64,000 nt of DNA from Gymnogyps californianus. Taxonomy: Eukaryota; Chordata; Aves; Accipitriformes; Cathartidae. This document shows, one piece after another, positions 11,880-25,505 of the stretch. The notes under the pieces are model-generated. The model was given only the letters and a program-made list of their open reading frames with translations. It searched no databases and was not told the DNA's origin. The position numbers were made by a program, and so were the translations under genes. The stretch is taken from positions 23,231,437 through 23,295,436 of the forward strand of contig NC_059500.1 of NCBI RefSeq assembly GCF_018139145.2. Reading direction: 5' to 3'. Position 1 is the first letter of the stretch. Every line of letters begins with the position of its first letter.

Positions 11880-14320
11880 TCTAAGCCCTGCCTGATTTCA
11901 TTCCTACTTTTGGTTTCCTAAGGTGATTTATGCCACAGCTTGACTATGCATTTTGTAAAAAACCACTTCCATTGTCTGTTTTAAATCTGATGCCTGAGAA
12001 TTTCATGTCCCTTTTGTTATAAGAAACAGCGCATATTCATTCCCTAGTCATCCCTTTTCCCGTCCCTTGGGAATTTTATAAATCACCCTCTGCAGTTGCC
12101 TCTTACTGGTGGAAGAGCTGTTAAGTCTCCTGTCACAGACACTCCATCCTCCGGTCTTTTCCCACCTGTCTTTTTTCAGATGAGGGAACCAGAACTGGAC
12201 TTGGTATTCATGATGCAGTTCGTGAACCTATACAATTGCAGAATCATATTTTTATTTTGTTTTCAGTTCTTTTCCAACTCACTTTACTGTAGCAATGATA
12301 TTGCAGCCAACAACACTGAGGGAAAGCTTTAGATTAAAACCAGGTGACCTATTGAAAGACATTATCTTTATCCATAAACCTTGCCTTCTTAATGGGTCCC
12401 AGTATTTTATTTGCCTTTTTGAATGCTTCTGCGTATTAAGCTAATGGCTCTAACAGCTATGATCTGAACAATTATACCTAACCTAGAAAACACAGGTAGG
12501 GCAGTTTCTTCACATATACATTATGTTTCATTTATCACTATTGAATGTCATCTGACATTTTAGCACTCTATCACTCTGTACTGTGCAAACCTTAGTCAAG
12601 CATAAGACTAGTTGCCAGAAGTTGCTCTGGAAAATGTCAGTTATCATTACACCGTTTGTAAAAGTTGTCATCTCACCATTCAACCCTTTCTTCTAGGTCA
12701 TATATGAGAGGGTCATCAGGAATTCCTGAGAATTTTACTGAAAATGTCCTTTCATTTTGAAACCTCACAGTTTATTCCTGGCATTTATTTCTCAACATTT
12801 AGCTTATTGTTAATCAACCTTACTCTCCCATGAAAACTTAGTTTGTTTAAGAGACTTTCACAGGAGACCTTGTCAAAAGCTTTTTGTAAATTTAACTACG
12901 CTGTATGAGCTGACTCACCTTACACACGTTCTTTCTTCAGAGTAAACTAGTACGCTGGTGAAGTATCATCCCTCTCACAAAAGCCACGCTGTTTCTTCCC
13001 AAGTATAACATTTATCTCTGCTGTCTGCAGAGTCTCTTCTTTATTACTGTAGTTACAAATTTACCTGGCACTGTAATTAGACTTACTGGTATTTAGATTT
13101 CTGGTCTACTCCTGGAGCCCCATTTGAGAATCTGGTTCCACGCTTGCCACCTGCCAGTCCTTCTGTGCCAGGGCTTCTTTGACCAGAAGTTGCACACTGC
13201 TGTTGGTATCTCAGCTATTTCACATCTTGGTCCTTTCAAACTCTTGGGCGAATACCAGCTGGACCTGACAGTTTGTTGTTGTTCAGCTTCTCATTCAAAG
13301 CAGTTTTTTGAGAAAGCCAAAATTTTATTTTAAGCCAACTCTTTAGACTTTTCCTCTGCCAAAGATGGCTTTGGCATATGAATCGCATTAGACAACAACG
13401 CAATACTTAACTGCTATGGGTTTTTTTGCTAGAGCATTCCTTTACATCTTTTTTTGTTTTTCTGTTAACTCCACAGCTTCCTTGGCATGCTTTCAGTTTC
13501 CAGAATAAATGAAAATACATTTGTTATTTTGTTTTTATAACTTTAGGTAGTTGTTCTGCTCTTTGTATGCCTTATAGTTTTTTTGTGTCTAATTTCTCAA
13601 GAGTTCACTGGTGACTCTGCCTCTCATTTGGGCTTGATTCCTGTGTTAAAAAACTCCTTGTCTTACAACTGATAACCATCCTTCGTCTGTTGAACTCAGT
13701 TGCTTTTGTATGTGCGTGCATGTGTTGTCTTTACAGTCCTTCTTGATCTGCCATACACATTTACTTGGTTTAGTAAATAACATATATCCTTGATGCTTGC
13801 AAGTGTTTTATACTTTGACCTGTTATTTCCGATGTCCCTCTAACAAGTTTCATTATTTTTATGTTGATCAATGCACCTACATCCAGCCCATTTAAATAAA
13901 GTATTAATTCCGCAGATTTTTCCCCCTCCTGTAAGTATACTGCAGTTGAGCATCTTGTGGTAAGTTCTACGGCAGTCTGAGACATATATTGAGTCAGGTT
14001 GCTTGGATTTTTTATAACTAATCTGACTTTGTTTCTCTTCTTGTGAGTTCTCTGACAAGTTGATTCAAGAGGAAACAATTTACAATGTCTAAAATTTCAG
14101 TACCTGCATCATAATCCAATGTGATATTTCCATTCACACAGTGGCACAGGAACAACTGAAGCATCCCATTGCTAGAGTATTTTCTCAATAATATGAAACT
14201 TCACGAGAAGTAAATAATTCAGTAAGTAAGTGGCCTATTATACCTTGCTCAGTCTTTCTGCTTTATCTACTACCTGATCTGTTAGTTCTCTTCTCGGTGA
14301 ACCACAGTGTGTAGTTTTAG
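11880..14320 (-). mobile_element. Ancient CR1/L3-like LINE, about 2.4 kb, heavily decayed
   Basis: Read on the minus strand, this follows the endonuclease, linker, reverse transcriptase and 3' region of an old amniote CR1-type LINE that I know best from turtle and crocodile genomes. Plus-strand landmarks, in reverse element order: GCCACAGCTTGACTATGCAT (11930s), CTGTTTTAAATCTGATGCCT (11980s), TATCACTATTGAATGTCATC (12530s), ACCTTGTCAAAAGCTTTTTG (12870), CAAAAGCCACGCTGTTTCTT (12980), TTTACCTGGCACTGTAATTA (13060), CTCTTGGGCGAATACCAGCT (13240) and GATTTTTTATAACTAATCTG near 14010. The same consensus anchors occur in the same order, with many indels and no long open frame. Endonuclease-region similarity fades near 14320. 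Confidence 0.72.
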
Positions 14321-17300
14321 AAGAGGATATGGACAAAACCGGGATCTCAGAAACTCTGAGTAAGGAGTGAAGTCATCATGAAACCATAAAGGTAGGTCCC
14401 AGAATGTCCAGAGCTGGCAGACTGTGCCATACTCTTGGAGCAGCTGCTTTCCATCATGTTAAGAAACACGCCAGAGAGAGGTATGTCAGATTAGTAATAA
14501 TGAATCCCAGTGGATCTAAATCCCATGCCTGAACAGGAAGGGAATAACATTAGGACTGTAGTACTGCCCACCCGACTGGGACGGAGAGAGTAACTGTAAC
14601 ATGTTAAGAAAGAGCAGAGAGGCTGCTGATGAAAAAAGATGAAAAAACACGTGTAAAGTAGAGAAAGGCAGGAAAACAAATTTTTATGCTGGTTAAACCA
14701 TGACAAAACATTCTTAAAACACTAAGTACTCTTGAGCTGCAATAATACTCTTTGCTTAAATCTCCAAATCTATTGAAGAACTACATGACACTCTAACAAG
14801 TTTTTAAAAATTTCAATTATTTCAATATTTTGCAGCTGCTGGCATTAAAATTAAATGCGAAGGAAATGAGCACTTTTAAAAATTCTTATTTCATGAAAAG
14901 AACCACACTACATTGGATATGACTGTTTATAGCCAAGCAGCTCTGACTATACTGCTGCTTACACCCGTATTTGATGTGTAGGTCTCCAAGTTATTGGAGG
15001 TGAAAGCCAGAAAGCCAATCCTGTGCAAAGCTGTGTGACTCCATGCCAACTTCTAGCAAACTTCTAGAAACAGCACTGCCGTGTCACTTTTTGGGATGCT
15101 TGCCAGGATAGACACAATGCCAGACTGACAGAGCTGTGCTTTTTTTGGACCATACGGCCATAGCATAGCCATACTTCAGCAACAGGAAATACTGAGAGCA
15201 TCCTTATGCTCTTCAAGCCTTGGATGGTTTACCTTCATTTATGTGAACTGACCATTCATTTTATCACTTAATGCTCAAGTCCTTCATTCTGCTTAATTGT
15301 TAGCTTCTTTTGCTAAAAGCTGAACGATGGAGAGACATTTATAGCAGTGCAGTAAAAATCTAACACAAACTATGTACAGATAGTAATCCATGGTCTGTGA
15401 AAGAAGGAATAGGCATAGTGTTAATATTTCCTACCAGACCTTTATATGAGTGTGTTTGCCGGCCAGCAAAGGCCATCTTTGCTTACAGAACTTTATGTTA
15501 TTCTCACTAAGGACCTAGCGGTATTTGTAGGCTAATCTGGAGTAATAGTTATAGTGGGAACTACTTTTCAAATGAAAAAATTGAGGCAATGTTTAAAATA
15601 AGTTTAGAAGCAATATCAGTTTTGGGCATGAATCTGCAGTTGGAGTTTGAAGCCTGTTTGATGACAGGATCAATAAATTTAAAGCCTTGCTTCTCTTGCT
15701 TTGTGGGTTTTTCCTCTGAACATCCTACCTGAAGATGGATACTCCTGATCATTTGCCAATAGTTCCTACACAGTTAATTTTAAAGTTGGCTTGACTAGTA
15801 GACCATAATCAATGTAGCCACTTGAGAAGCAGACAAACAAGGGTCCAAATTTCAAGAAAGGAGAAAATGAGATAAACTAGTTTCCAAATCAACCATCAAC
15901 ATCATTGTTACGCAGTATATGGTTTCTGTGGAAACTCAAGTGCAAAATTCTACAAAACGTAAGAATACATAATGAAAATTTCATATCACAGAGAGCAACA
16001 AGAGAAAAGCTATTGTAATGTACATCATGCAGTCTGGAAAACAGAAAGTCAGGTAGAGACCACTTCCTTTCTGGAAATGAGCAGGAGGAAGCAACATATC
16101 TAGTCTATCAGCTTTCCTACCCTGTGCAAGCCTGAACAATATTTCATTTGCATTATCTTAAAAGAACTAGTCAGAACTACAAACATAGAATTAAAGTTTA
16201 ATATTTTAATTACTGATTTCACAACATACTATCTGAAAGTGGTTGCTTAATGAAATACAGAGGGTCACATAGGTGCCTGCATTTTACTCTGTACTTAGCA
16301 GGGCAGCTCTGCTTGATGAATATTGTAAGAAAGTCAGTCAGCTTTGTGGAACTTCTGAGAAAATCTGTGGAAATATGTGGGAAGAAGCTGGAAAATTTTT
16401 CACTTCAGGCAGAAACAAGCAAATTACCTAAGAGATTCAATGGAGGCCTTGGTTATATTGAAAAAAACCCAAACAAAACCAAACCGAATTAAAAGAAACA
16501 CCACACAAACATCTAAAGACATTTCTTCTAAGAATGTTTATAGTGAACTGATTATGAAATCAATTTGGAGGAAGGTCTGTCAAAAATTATGTGTTGAACT
16601 GGGATCAGTTCTGTGGTCTGTGATCCATCTCACCATGCTGATGAACAGCTGGGAGGGTACAAGGAAGTGGGAATTAGTGTCTTCACGATAGCTTAAGAAA
16701 TGTTCATGAAACATAACACGTGGGCAACTGGGACATAGTGTCATCATGACAAATTCAGGAAACAAAACAGTAGAGTAGAAACAAGTAAGATTCTTTTTGC
16801 AGAAAGGCTATGAGACAGTCTAAAAATAATGAAAAGGCTGTTACCAATTATATGTTGTGCATGTGGAAGTTTTTAATTCTTTGAATCACGCTTATGACTC
16901 ATGCCATAATCAAAACTCAATACAATTCAACATCTCATCAAATTAACAAAAAATACAGGTAAAGGAAATACTGATGAGCACCTGGGCGCAGCACAGATTG
17001 CCATGGCACCAGCATCATGGGCCCCTGGAGAATGTAATGACAATGAATCATTTCTCTCTCAGTAAGTCAACTCTCATACCAATTTTTAAAAGTAATTCAA
17101 GTTAATTTGAATTCAATTCCTGTTATGCTGAATGTCATGCTCTGAAACAAGAGCATTACAAGGTTCTAAGCATGTAAACATTAAGAGGCAAAAATCCTGA
17201 TACTTTACAGCAAGGAACTGAATAATGCTTTGTAATGGCATGGCATCTTCCATCCAAGGAGTTCAGACTTCTATATTTTTGACAACTGAAACTCATATCA

Positions 17301-18145
17301 ATGCTGTGAAGAGCCTAGGCAGGGCTGCCAAACACCTAGATTTTCTCCAACACATCCTCTCCTCTGTTCTGTTCTGTCTCAGTATCTGCTCTGGGAGCAC
17401 GTTAGAGCCAGTTCTCTGAAGAGATCAAAGAGAACTGGTGCTTCTCTCATCACACTGGGAAACAAGTGCATTGTGAGAAGCAAAGAAGAGCAAAATACTT
17501 TCAGGCTCAATTTTTGGACTCAGATAATTGCTTTTTTCAGCTGTTGGTACAACGTTCCATAAATTTTGTAGGTTCATGCAATTTTTCATATGTTCTGCTA
17601 AACAAACAATTTATGATGCACTCCTATGAATAATAGAAAAACACCTCAAAATTTTACAAGAAAGAAAATAATAAATATATTAACTTTGTTAACTTGCAGC
17701 ACAGAGCAGATGAGATGCCAAGAACAATGTAACAATGTAAGTGTACCTGAAAGTCTTCTGTCCCTGCATAAGATATCTCCTTTTGAAAATGCAGACTAGT
17801 CAATATACACCTTCAGAAAAAAAAAAGCTCTATCACTGCCTCAAATCTAGAACGCATGGGAAATGTCTTGATGGTATGCTTCCTTAGCATCCCTTGCTGA
17901 TATGTGACACTTCTCATCATTGTCATTCTCTCAAATAGAAAAGACAGTTGTTACAGAATGACCTGGTCTGATAAGAAAAAAGAGGAAGGGTCTTACAGAC
18001 TCCTAAACATTGCTTTGAGGTCCTCATAGCACAAGAAATTGAGAACTCTCCATGTCTTAGGCTTTAATAAAATACATGAAGCTAAATTTTCTACTTCTAC
18101 TCAGTTATGCGTGAAGATTGCCAGGTGCAAACCCCATGGTTTTTT
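14321..18145. other. No gene recognised; unique sequence
   Basis: AT-rich sequence with short frames only. The overlapping frames at 16250-16691 contain an A-rich run (AAAAAAACCC and AAACAAAACC near 16460) and have no recognisable product. Confidence 0.5.
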
Positions 18146-18310
18146 CATAGAATCATAGAATACTTTGAGTTGGAAGGGACCTTTAAAGGTCATCTAGTCC
18201 AACCCCCTTGCAACAAGTAGTGACATCTTCAACTAGCTCAGGTTGCTCAGAGCCCCATCCAATCTGGCCTTCAATGTTTCCATGGATGGAGCATCTACCA
18301 CCAAGACAGA
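18146..18310 (-). mobile_element. CR1 LINE 3' tail, minus strand
   Basis: It begins with the complement of the CR1 terminal repeat (CATAGAATCATAGAATA) and continues GAGTTGGAAGGGACCTTTAA, CATCTAGTCCAACCCCCTTG and GCATCTACCACC, the standard CR1 3' UTR read backwards. Similarity ends after about 165 bases, giving a strongly 5'-truncated copy. Confidence 0.9.
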
Positions 18311-21300
18311 TGGTAGACTTCTCTTTCAGTGATGAAGGAGCTAACAGTGTTGTACCCCACACGTCCTTAGTTCAAAAGTTCTAGGTTTTGTTGAGTCATT
18401 TTTCACAGTGAATGAAGGCAAATTCAGAATTTGCACCTTCTTCTGTACCAAAAGGCTGGGCAGCAGTTTGACATGGGTTTCATCAGGTTGTCACAGCGGT
18501 TAGGTCCTTTCAAAAATTCATACATGCTTTTTCAGCCCAGTGGTCAGAAGCCATGTAGTTTTGGTGGGATGGACCACTGCGTTGCTTTCTCAGCATCGTA
18601 TTCAGAGATTGTCTTTATGTGTGTCCCTATATATGTGTACGTACATAGACAAGGACACACACACACGCACAGTTACATCACATGCACACAGAGCTCTCTT
18701 GGGGCATTACAAGGCTGTTGTCTTAATAACTACATTATTATCATTGGCTGTGCTATGGAGATTTCATGTATATACTCAAGGAGATGGAAGACTGTGAAAG
18801 AGTGAGGTTTTATGACAGTAGGAGCAGCTAATGAAGCTTCTGTTAGGACATAGAGATGGCATGAATTTAGACTCAAGGCCTATAATCTATTACCCTGCAG
18901 CGCTGACTACAAGAAAAAAAATCAGATATTAAAAATAGAGAGAATCTGAGGTACAGAGGAGACTGATTTTTGAGACCTGCATGTTTCTTGGAGAGTCTGA
19001 GGTTACTTGAAGGTGCAGGACCTCCCTTTTCCGGCAAAGGGAAAAGTCTCTCTAACTGACTGTTCTCTTGTCTCTCTGCCTTTTCATGTGAAAGGATGGG
19101 GACATGAAGAGATGGACTTTATACCACAAGTGCAAGAGAGACCAGAGAGGCCCAACAGCTTCATGTTGTCCTGTTGAGAAAGAAGGGTGAAATGCCACTC
19201 TGCTTCCCTTCTCCATTTCCCCATCAGGAAGCCTGGCAAAGTATGGAGGGAGGAAGGACCTGTAGAGGTGTTTTCCCACCATTGCTGCAGGCAGGGTTAG
19301 AGGGACGAGGACTTCACAGACAGGCTTGGGAGGCGGGAGAGGTAAAAACCTGGGGCTGTTATCAGGAAAGCAAAAGGCTGAGGAGGGAGTGAGAGATATG
19401 GGAGCAGAGCAGGGAGAAGTTGCGTATGCCTCGGAAGGCAGCCATGCTGTAATGTGATGACCTTGCTGGGCAGCAGGCAAGTGCCAGCTGGTGGCCTGGA
19501 GGGCAAATAATTACCTTTGAATTTTGAGTTTGGGAAAAAGCCAAAAGTTCCTCAGCAGCAGGCTACCTGTAATTCTGTGCAATTTGTTCTGAGCTGTGCT
19601 TTCCTGCAGGAGCTCCTGACTGATGGCCATCATCTTGGTCTTGCAGTTTTGAAGCGCTGCTTAACACTGAGTTATCACAAGTGATGCATACATGTTGTGA
19701 GTGCATAGGGTGGACCCAGGAATCAGGAACGATTCAGTCTTTCTTTTAGGTCTCACAGTTGTTGGCGATTAGTAATACAGGGTACAACTATGAAAAAGTA
19801 AATATTTGCCTTGAACAAAAGATAAAAATTCCAACCCAAGTAAAATTCCAGGTCAAAGAAATACAGCAGGAGTGCCAGCATATTTTGAGTTTCATTCAGA
19901 AGAAACCATAGACACATATTTTGCTCAAAATTTGTCTGAATATAAGAAAATATTTTAATATGTTGAGAAAACTTTTGCTATTTGTCCCATGGATGAGTCA
20001 GTATTTCACTGTAAAGTTTAATTGTGAAAACATAGCTGTGTGATGCATATTCCTTTCTCCTAGATCATGAGTCAGTCAGAGAGAGACATAGACAGACCAC
20101 GCAGTCACATCAGCAAAGAATTCAACAAACACAAGAAACAAACACATCTGTGCCTCTCTGAAATGAAAATGCCAGCAAATGTCATCAATGTGCACGAAGC
20201 TCCTAGTAGGAAACCCCCAGACATGGAGGGCTAAAGGCTGCTGCCATCTCCACATTGCAGAGGACTGCTGCACTTCATAGTGGCATTGAGTTTTGCAACT
20301 GTGTTTGGTCAAGCAGAAAATCTGGTGAAGCTGGAGGGTTTGTTGCAGGATGGCACTGAGGCAGCGGTGCCCTCACACATTTTGAGCAAAGCCCAAAATC
20401 TTGTGTTAGGACAACTTTCATCTCATTTTTCACCTCTTGTTAGGGGTTCCTGGGAATACTTTTTAAATAGTGATATTGCAGTTTTCTGGACTCTAAATTT
20501 AATTTTTTTTTTAAAGTGAGATTTTTAAACAATAAACTCTTGGCAAATGCCTACAGCCGTTGAGTGATTTCAAAATGTATCAAACTATTTGTGCAACACA
20601 ACCCGCCTTGAGAGTCTCTCCTTTTGATGTTCTAAAAGAACTATTCCTCTTAAGGAAGGCAGTGAGAAGAAACATGGTTTTGGCATTCTTTTCTCAATGC
20701 TGTAAAGGTAACCTTTCTATGATTTCATGCACAATATAGTCCTGTAACGTCAACCTTGTATCTACAGTGACATTTTCTGGCTTTTGCATCATAAGCAAAA
20801 ATTTAATTTATTTGACTTGTGACCTGGTGCCCCAGGACACTTAAGCTTTCTTTATTACATGACAAAGCTACTTTTTGCCCACAGAACAGGCCTTCTCCTT
20901 TCTTGACTGCTTTTTCTTAGAATATTAATATGCAAAGAAGATTTGATGATTTTTCCTCTCTTGAATGAGCTGCTACAACAAATTCTGTCTAGCATTACCC
21001 CTGTAAGTCTCTCTGAGAAGCAATTACAAAAGTTTGTAAAAAAATTCATTATAGATGTTGCATAAGAGATGAGGCTTAGAAGACTAAATGTGTGAACTTG
21101 TTGGGGGCAGCTGTAGTAGTCTGGGATAGATGAAGAAAACTTTGTGTAATTAAATTTGTCAACAAGAAAATAAAGCATAATCATGTTAGCACTTGCATAA
21201 ACATTTCTGTAATGGAAAATAACTTTGTTGATATAAAGTTATAGTAATTAGGTAAATGCTAAGACTTTAAGGCATTGTTCATGTGATAACAGCTCCACGA

Positions 21301-22544
21301 AAAAGCATGAATGACTATTGGGGACCATAATACATATCTAAACCCATGTGAACATGAGCAATGGAACATAAGGTTTTGCAGACCTTTCTAGACCATCACA
21401 GTACGCTCATAATTAGTCTGTGCGTTATACGGTTGCGTAGTGCACTGAACACAGCCTAATCATGGCCGTGTATCAGTCTTCTGTGGACCAGTTTCCAGGA
21501 ATAAGCAGCAGCTCATGCAGGACTTCTGGTAGACTGGCTCCAATACAACCAGAAATCATAACCAGTTCAGGTAGCTCCACATGGCACCACGCCACATGGA
21601 TCAGGCTGAAGGTTGCTTCTTGACAGTGTCGGTAAGAAAGAGCTTGCAAACTTTAAACACAGTACAGATGGGAGGCCCTACAGAGAGGCTGCGGGCAGAG
21701 AGAACCACATAGCCATACTCTCAAGTGTCAGATAAAACATGGTTAATGTCTCCAGCTGTGAGAAAGAAGGCATTGAGGAGAGCTTCAGTAGACAGTCTGA
21801 GTGGGTTTTTTAGCTATATTAATTTAAGGTGATGGCTGGCTACCCACAGGGAGCCATCAGAGAAACAGGACAAGAATTTAGCTGGGACCAAAAGGCATTG
21901 GGAGCAGAAAGTGGATCTGTGATCTGTTGGTGCACAGATGGGAGACGAGTTTGTGCTTACAGGTGAGATACAGTTCGAAGGGAGAAGACAAGAGAACATC
22001 AGATGAACTTCTACAAGGAGGAAGGATATCATCTTCCAAGGAAAATTGCATGTCACTACAGGCAAGTTAATATTCGTTGTTTGACAATACACAGCATTAA
22101 GTAAGGTATCTTTGTGTATCATTGCTCTTTATATGGAGACACTGCCTGGAAATGAGAATAGGAGTCAAAACAAAGAACTATTTGCATTGTTTACAGCAAA
22201 AAAAGGTCCTTGCAATTTCCTACATGTGTCATTTCTGCATAGTAGATTTTGAACATCCTGACTCATATTTGGCTAGTGTATGGTATCTCTAGTGTTCAGG
22301 AAACTTGTCTCTTTTCTGTGATGATTATTCTTAAGGGAATATTTTTCTCAACAATCTAGTTAATTTGATTTGGTGATATTTTCTTGCAGACTAAGTATCT
22401 TGGATGCAGTTCTTACTGACAGTTCTGCCCTGATGATGAATGTTAAGAAATGCCATTTTTTTTCTTCAATTGTTTGATCTTGATTTCTCCCCAGCTTAAC
22501 TATTGTTCATGCATTTTAGATGTTTACAGTGAGTCAGACTCTTC
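18311..22544. other. No gene recognised; unique sequence
   Basis: This contains a short CA-rich patch (ACACACACACACGCACA near 18656) and a locally GC-richer segment at 19150-19500 whose two-strand open frames (142 codons minus, 72 plus) show no recognisable domain. A T-run lies at 20502-20513. I see no LTR or LINE match. Confidence 0.5.
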
Positions 22545-22828
22545 TCAGTAGTGCCCACTGACAGGACAAGAGGCAATGGGCAAAAATTAAAACATGTGAT
22601 ATTCCATCTGAACACACAAACCCCGCTTTTTTACTGGGAGGGTGGTCAAACACTAGCACAGGTTGCCCAGAGAGATTGTGGAGTCTCCGTTCACAGAGAT
22701 ATTCAAAACCCTACTGGACATGGTCATGGGCAACCTGCTCTAGGTGACCCTGCTTGAGCACTGGGGTCGGACTGTATGATCTCAAGAAGTCCCTTCCAGC
22801 CTAAACCATCCTGTGGATCTGTGAGATT
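22545..22828 (+). mobile_element. CR1 LINE 3' tail, plus strand
   Basis: It reads CAGGTTGCCCAGAGAGATTG, GTGGAGTCTCCGTTCACAGA, GATATTCAAAACCCTACTGG, GGTCATGGGCAACCTGCTCT and ends CATCCTGTGGATCTGTGAGA, a diverged form of the CR1 terminal repeat. No ORF2 coding part remains. This is a short 5'-truncated insertion. Confidence 0.9.
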
Positions 22829-25364
22829 TCATCTGAAACCTTGCTACCATGCTGTAACATACTGACTTTTATGCTTACCCCCACATCTTTAGTATCTCAG
22901 GAAGAGTGAGCAGCTTCTAGAGACATACGTTGATATAATGTTGGGAAAGCAATGTCTATATGGCTTATTTTTGGGGTAATTTCCTTTCAGTTATTTTCCT
23001 CCACATCTAGGAGATTTGGAAGAGATACTGTCAGATAGGTTAAATCCCAGTGGTATCTAAGCTGCTTGGTCATCATTAGATGTGTGGTAATCTTCCTTCC
23101 TAGGGGCTAGATCTCTTGTAACATCAGTAAGTGGCCATGTACTGTACTGAATCAGTTGTAATTTCACTGGTTTTGTTCAATTTTAGGTCTAGTCCCATTT
23201 GTTCTTCTAGCAGATAGCAGAAGGTTCAGGTGATTATCTGCCAGAGGTTTTGCTTTTGGAGCAACTCAAACATTGATTTCACTTTGGCATACTTGCCTCT
23301 TTAAAACAAGATGCGAACTTTACCCCTTACTTTTAGTTAATGTCTCATAAGTTTTTATTACTATTTATTTATCAACTCCGAGAGCTTTTGTATTTGTTAT
23401 TTTCAGTGAAAGGCATATCCTGTTGCTGCTTAGGAATGTGAAAATGGATATGTTTCCTCCCCTGCTCTTATTTTCTTCTCTAAAATTTTTAGCTTCTGCA
23501 TTTACCACCCTGCAGGAGCTGACTCATTGCTGGGCATCTTTTGGTGCATGAAAGTTCACAGAAAGTGCATATTTCAGGCTTTCTTCCTACCCTCAAATTT
23601 TCTTTCTCTCAAGCACTTTTTGAAAGTCAAGTTCTTGCCATTCCTGTGTGTTACTGTATATATAACCATTTGGTTCTGCATCCTCTGCTTGGAAGTTACG
23701 TACTGGTTAGGTAGCCCTGGCTGAAGGACCATGCCCACCTCACAAAATTTAGAACATAGAAAAGACTGGGAACAATGGAGACCCTCACACAAAGTACTGA
23801 ACTGTACAACCAAGTCTGACCAATGTCTGCAAGTGCAGGGATTAGGATATTGCTTTGCCATGCTGTGAGTTTTGAGGCAGAAAGATGACAAGGAGAACAT
23901 AGGCAGAACTTCTTAGACAGAGAACGTACTGCTGTGGCAGACTAAGGATTGCTGAGTAAACAAAATGCCCACTCTGCCTTCCTACCACCTTCTGGGAAAG
24001 TTGGCCTTGTGTATATGATCTATAAAAAGCTCAAGGCCATGCAGAGGAGACCATGGCTTACATCACTGATTTTCTCTTCTAGTGCAAATCACCCTGCAAG
24101 GTCCCCAGAACTAGGCTAAACTTTTTAGGGTTAAACTTTGGCTCTGCAGAATTTTTTGTAGCTTGTAGTATGTAGTATTTTATTCAATACTACTGTACTG
24201 CCATATCAGCCTTTCTAAATAATGTCTTAAATCTTTTAAAGAAGTCTCCAGACAGAGAGCATAAGAGATAAGCTAGCACATTACCATGGCACTGTCCTCA
24301 CTTTAAAGCTACCAAGGCCAGATTCAGCCCTCTTGAGACACCAGACTGAGGTGCTTGAGCACGGTGCCCCGTCCCCACAAAATCCCTCCAGCTAAGCAGT
24401 GAGAAACATTCCTGGGGTGACTGGTACCTCCGGTGACCCTCTACCCTAGGATGTTCTATGACTTGACCAGTAGCAAGGTAAAAGTGTGAGTTGATTGTTA
24501 AATGTTCTTGTATCTATTTTATGCACTATGGTTTCATACCTTTTTAAAAAAAGGTATTCAGTGAAACTTGAACTGGAAATTTCTCCGATTTGCCTTGGAC
24601 TTTTTAGCCATTTGGAGATTGACTGCTAGTCATCTGGAAAGTCCTGAATGCAGTTAGAATTACAGTATGCAGGAACATGTTAAAAGAGGACGTGTGGAGC
24701 TATTCACACGTATGACAGTGCTCGACACCTGCTGTGCCTCTTTCTTCAGAAGAGTAAACAGGAGACATGGAGGGGTGAAGGGAACCAAAGCCCTGAGCTT
24801 CCAGGACTCTCAGATGTTGCTATCACAGACATTACTATTCATGGGCATGGGCATGAGCACAATTTACTACACCACCCTGGCTGGCCACATGGACTGAGAA
24901 TCTTCATGAAGTTGGACTACATTGCCAACACAAATCATTCAACCCTGAAATTATGGCTCACGCCTAAATATAATACATTGAAATGCTTCTAGAAATGTCA
25001 TGAAACGATCTTGTGGCCCAGTGCCTGTGAGAATTGAGGACGAACTTCTACTGATGCCTTCTGCTCCTGTGCCTCCATGTTTTCTAAGTATTGTGCATGT
25101 GTTTGTTTTACTTCCTGTGCATGGGTTTTCTTGTGGGCGTTTTATGTGTGTTTTTGGGGTGTTTTTTGAGGGGGGGAGTTGTGTAGTTGGTTTTGGTTTT
25201 TTTTTTAATGAAGTAATGAAAAATGGATAGTGTCATTTTGTATTCATTCCATTTATTGTTCTGTTTACCCTAAGATACAATTTTTTTTGCTGTACCTCAT
25301 GAGTATAATGCGAGCCTTTCAGCGTGAGGCTGGCTGAATACTGAGGCAGATGACCCAGACACTG
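22829..25364. other. No gene recognised; unique sequence
   Basis: Non-coding by eye. A G/T-rich patch lies at 25090-25215 (GGGGTGTTTTTTGAGG, GTTTTGGTTTTTTTTTTAA). No recognisable protein frame. Confidence 0.5.
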
Positions 25365-25505
25365 CAAAACCTCCATCTCTGTAAATTTTCAAAACTCACC
25401 TGGGCAGAGTCCTGAGCAACCTGCTCTAACTTGCAAGCTAGTTGGACTGCATGGCCTCGAGAGGTTCCTTTTACCTTAGTCCTTCTCTGAGTCTGTGCTC
25501 TCAAG
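25365..25505 (+). mobile_element. CR1 LINE 3' tail fragment, plus strand, diverged
   Basis: CTCCATCTCTGTAAATTTTC, CCTGGGCAGAGTCCTGAGCA, ACCTGCTCTAACTTGCAAGC and GGACTGCATGGCCTCGAGAG follow the CR1 3' UTR order, ending near TCTGAGTCTGTGCTC. It is more diverged than the copy at 22545. Confidence 0.75.

Noticed and set aside
16250..16691. Two overlapping plus-strand frames of 80 and 104 codons
   Set aside because: Low-complexity lysine/asparagine-rich text from an A-rich run. No domain, splice sites or repeat match.
19052..19506. Minus-strand frames of 142 and 69 codons in a GC-richer patch
   Set aside because: Proline- and serine-rich composition follows from a purine-rich opposite strand. 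No recognisable domain and no exon signals.
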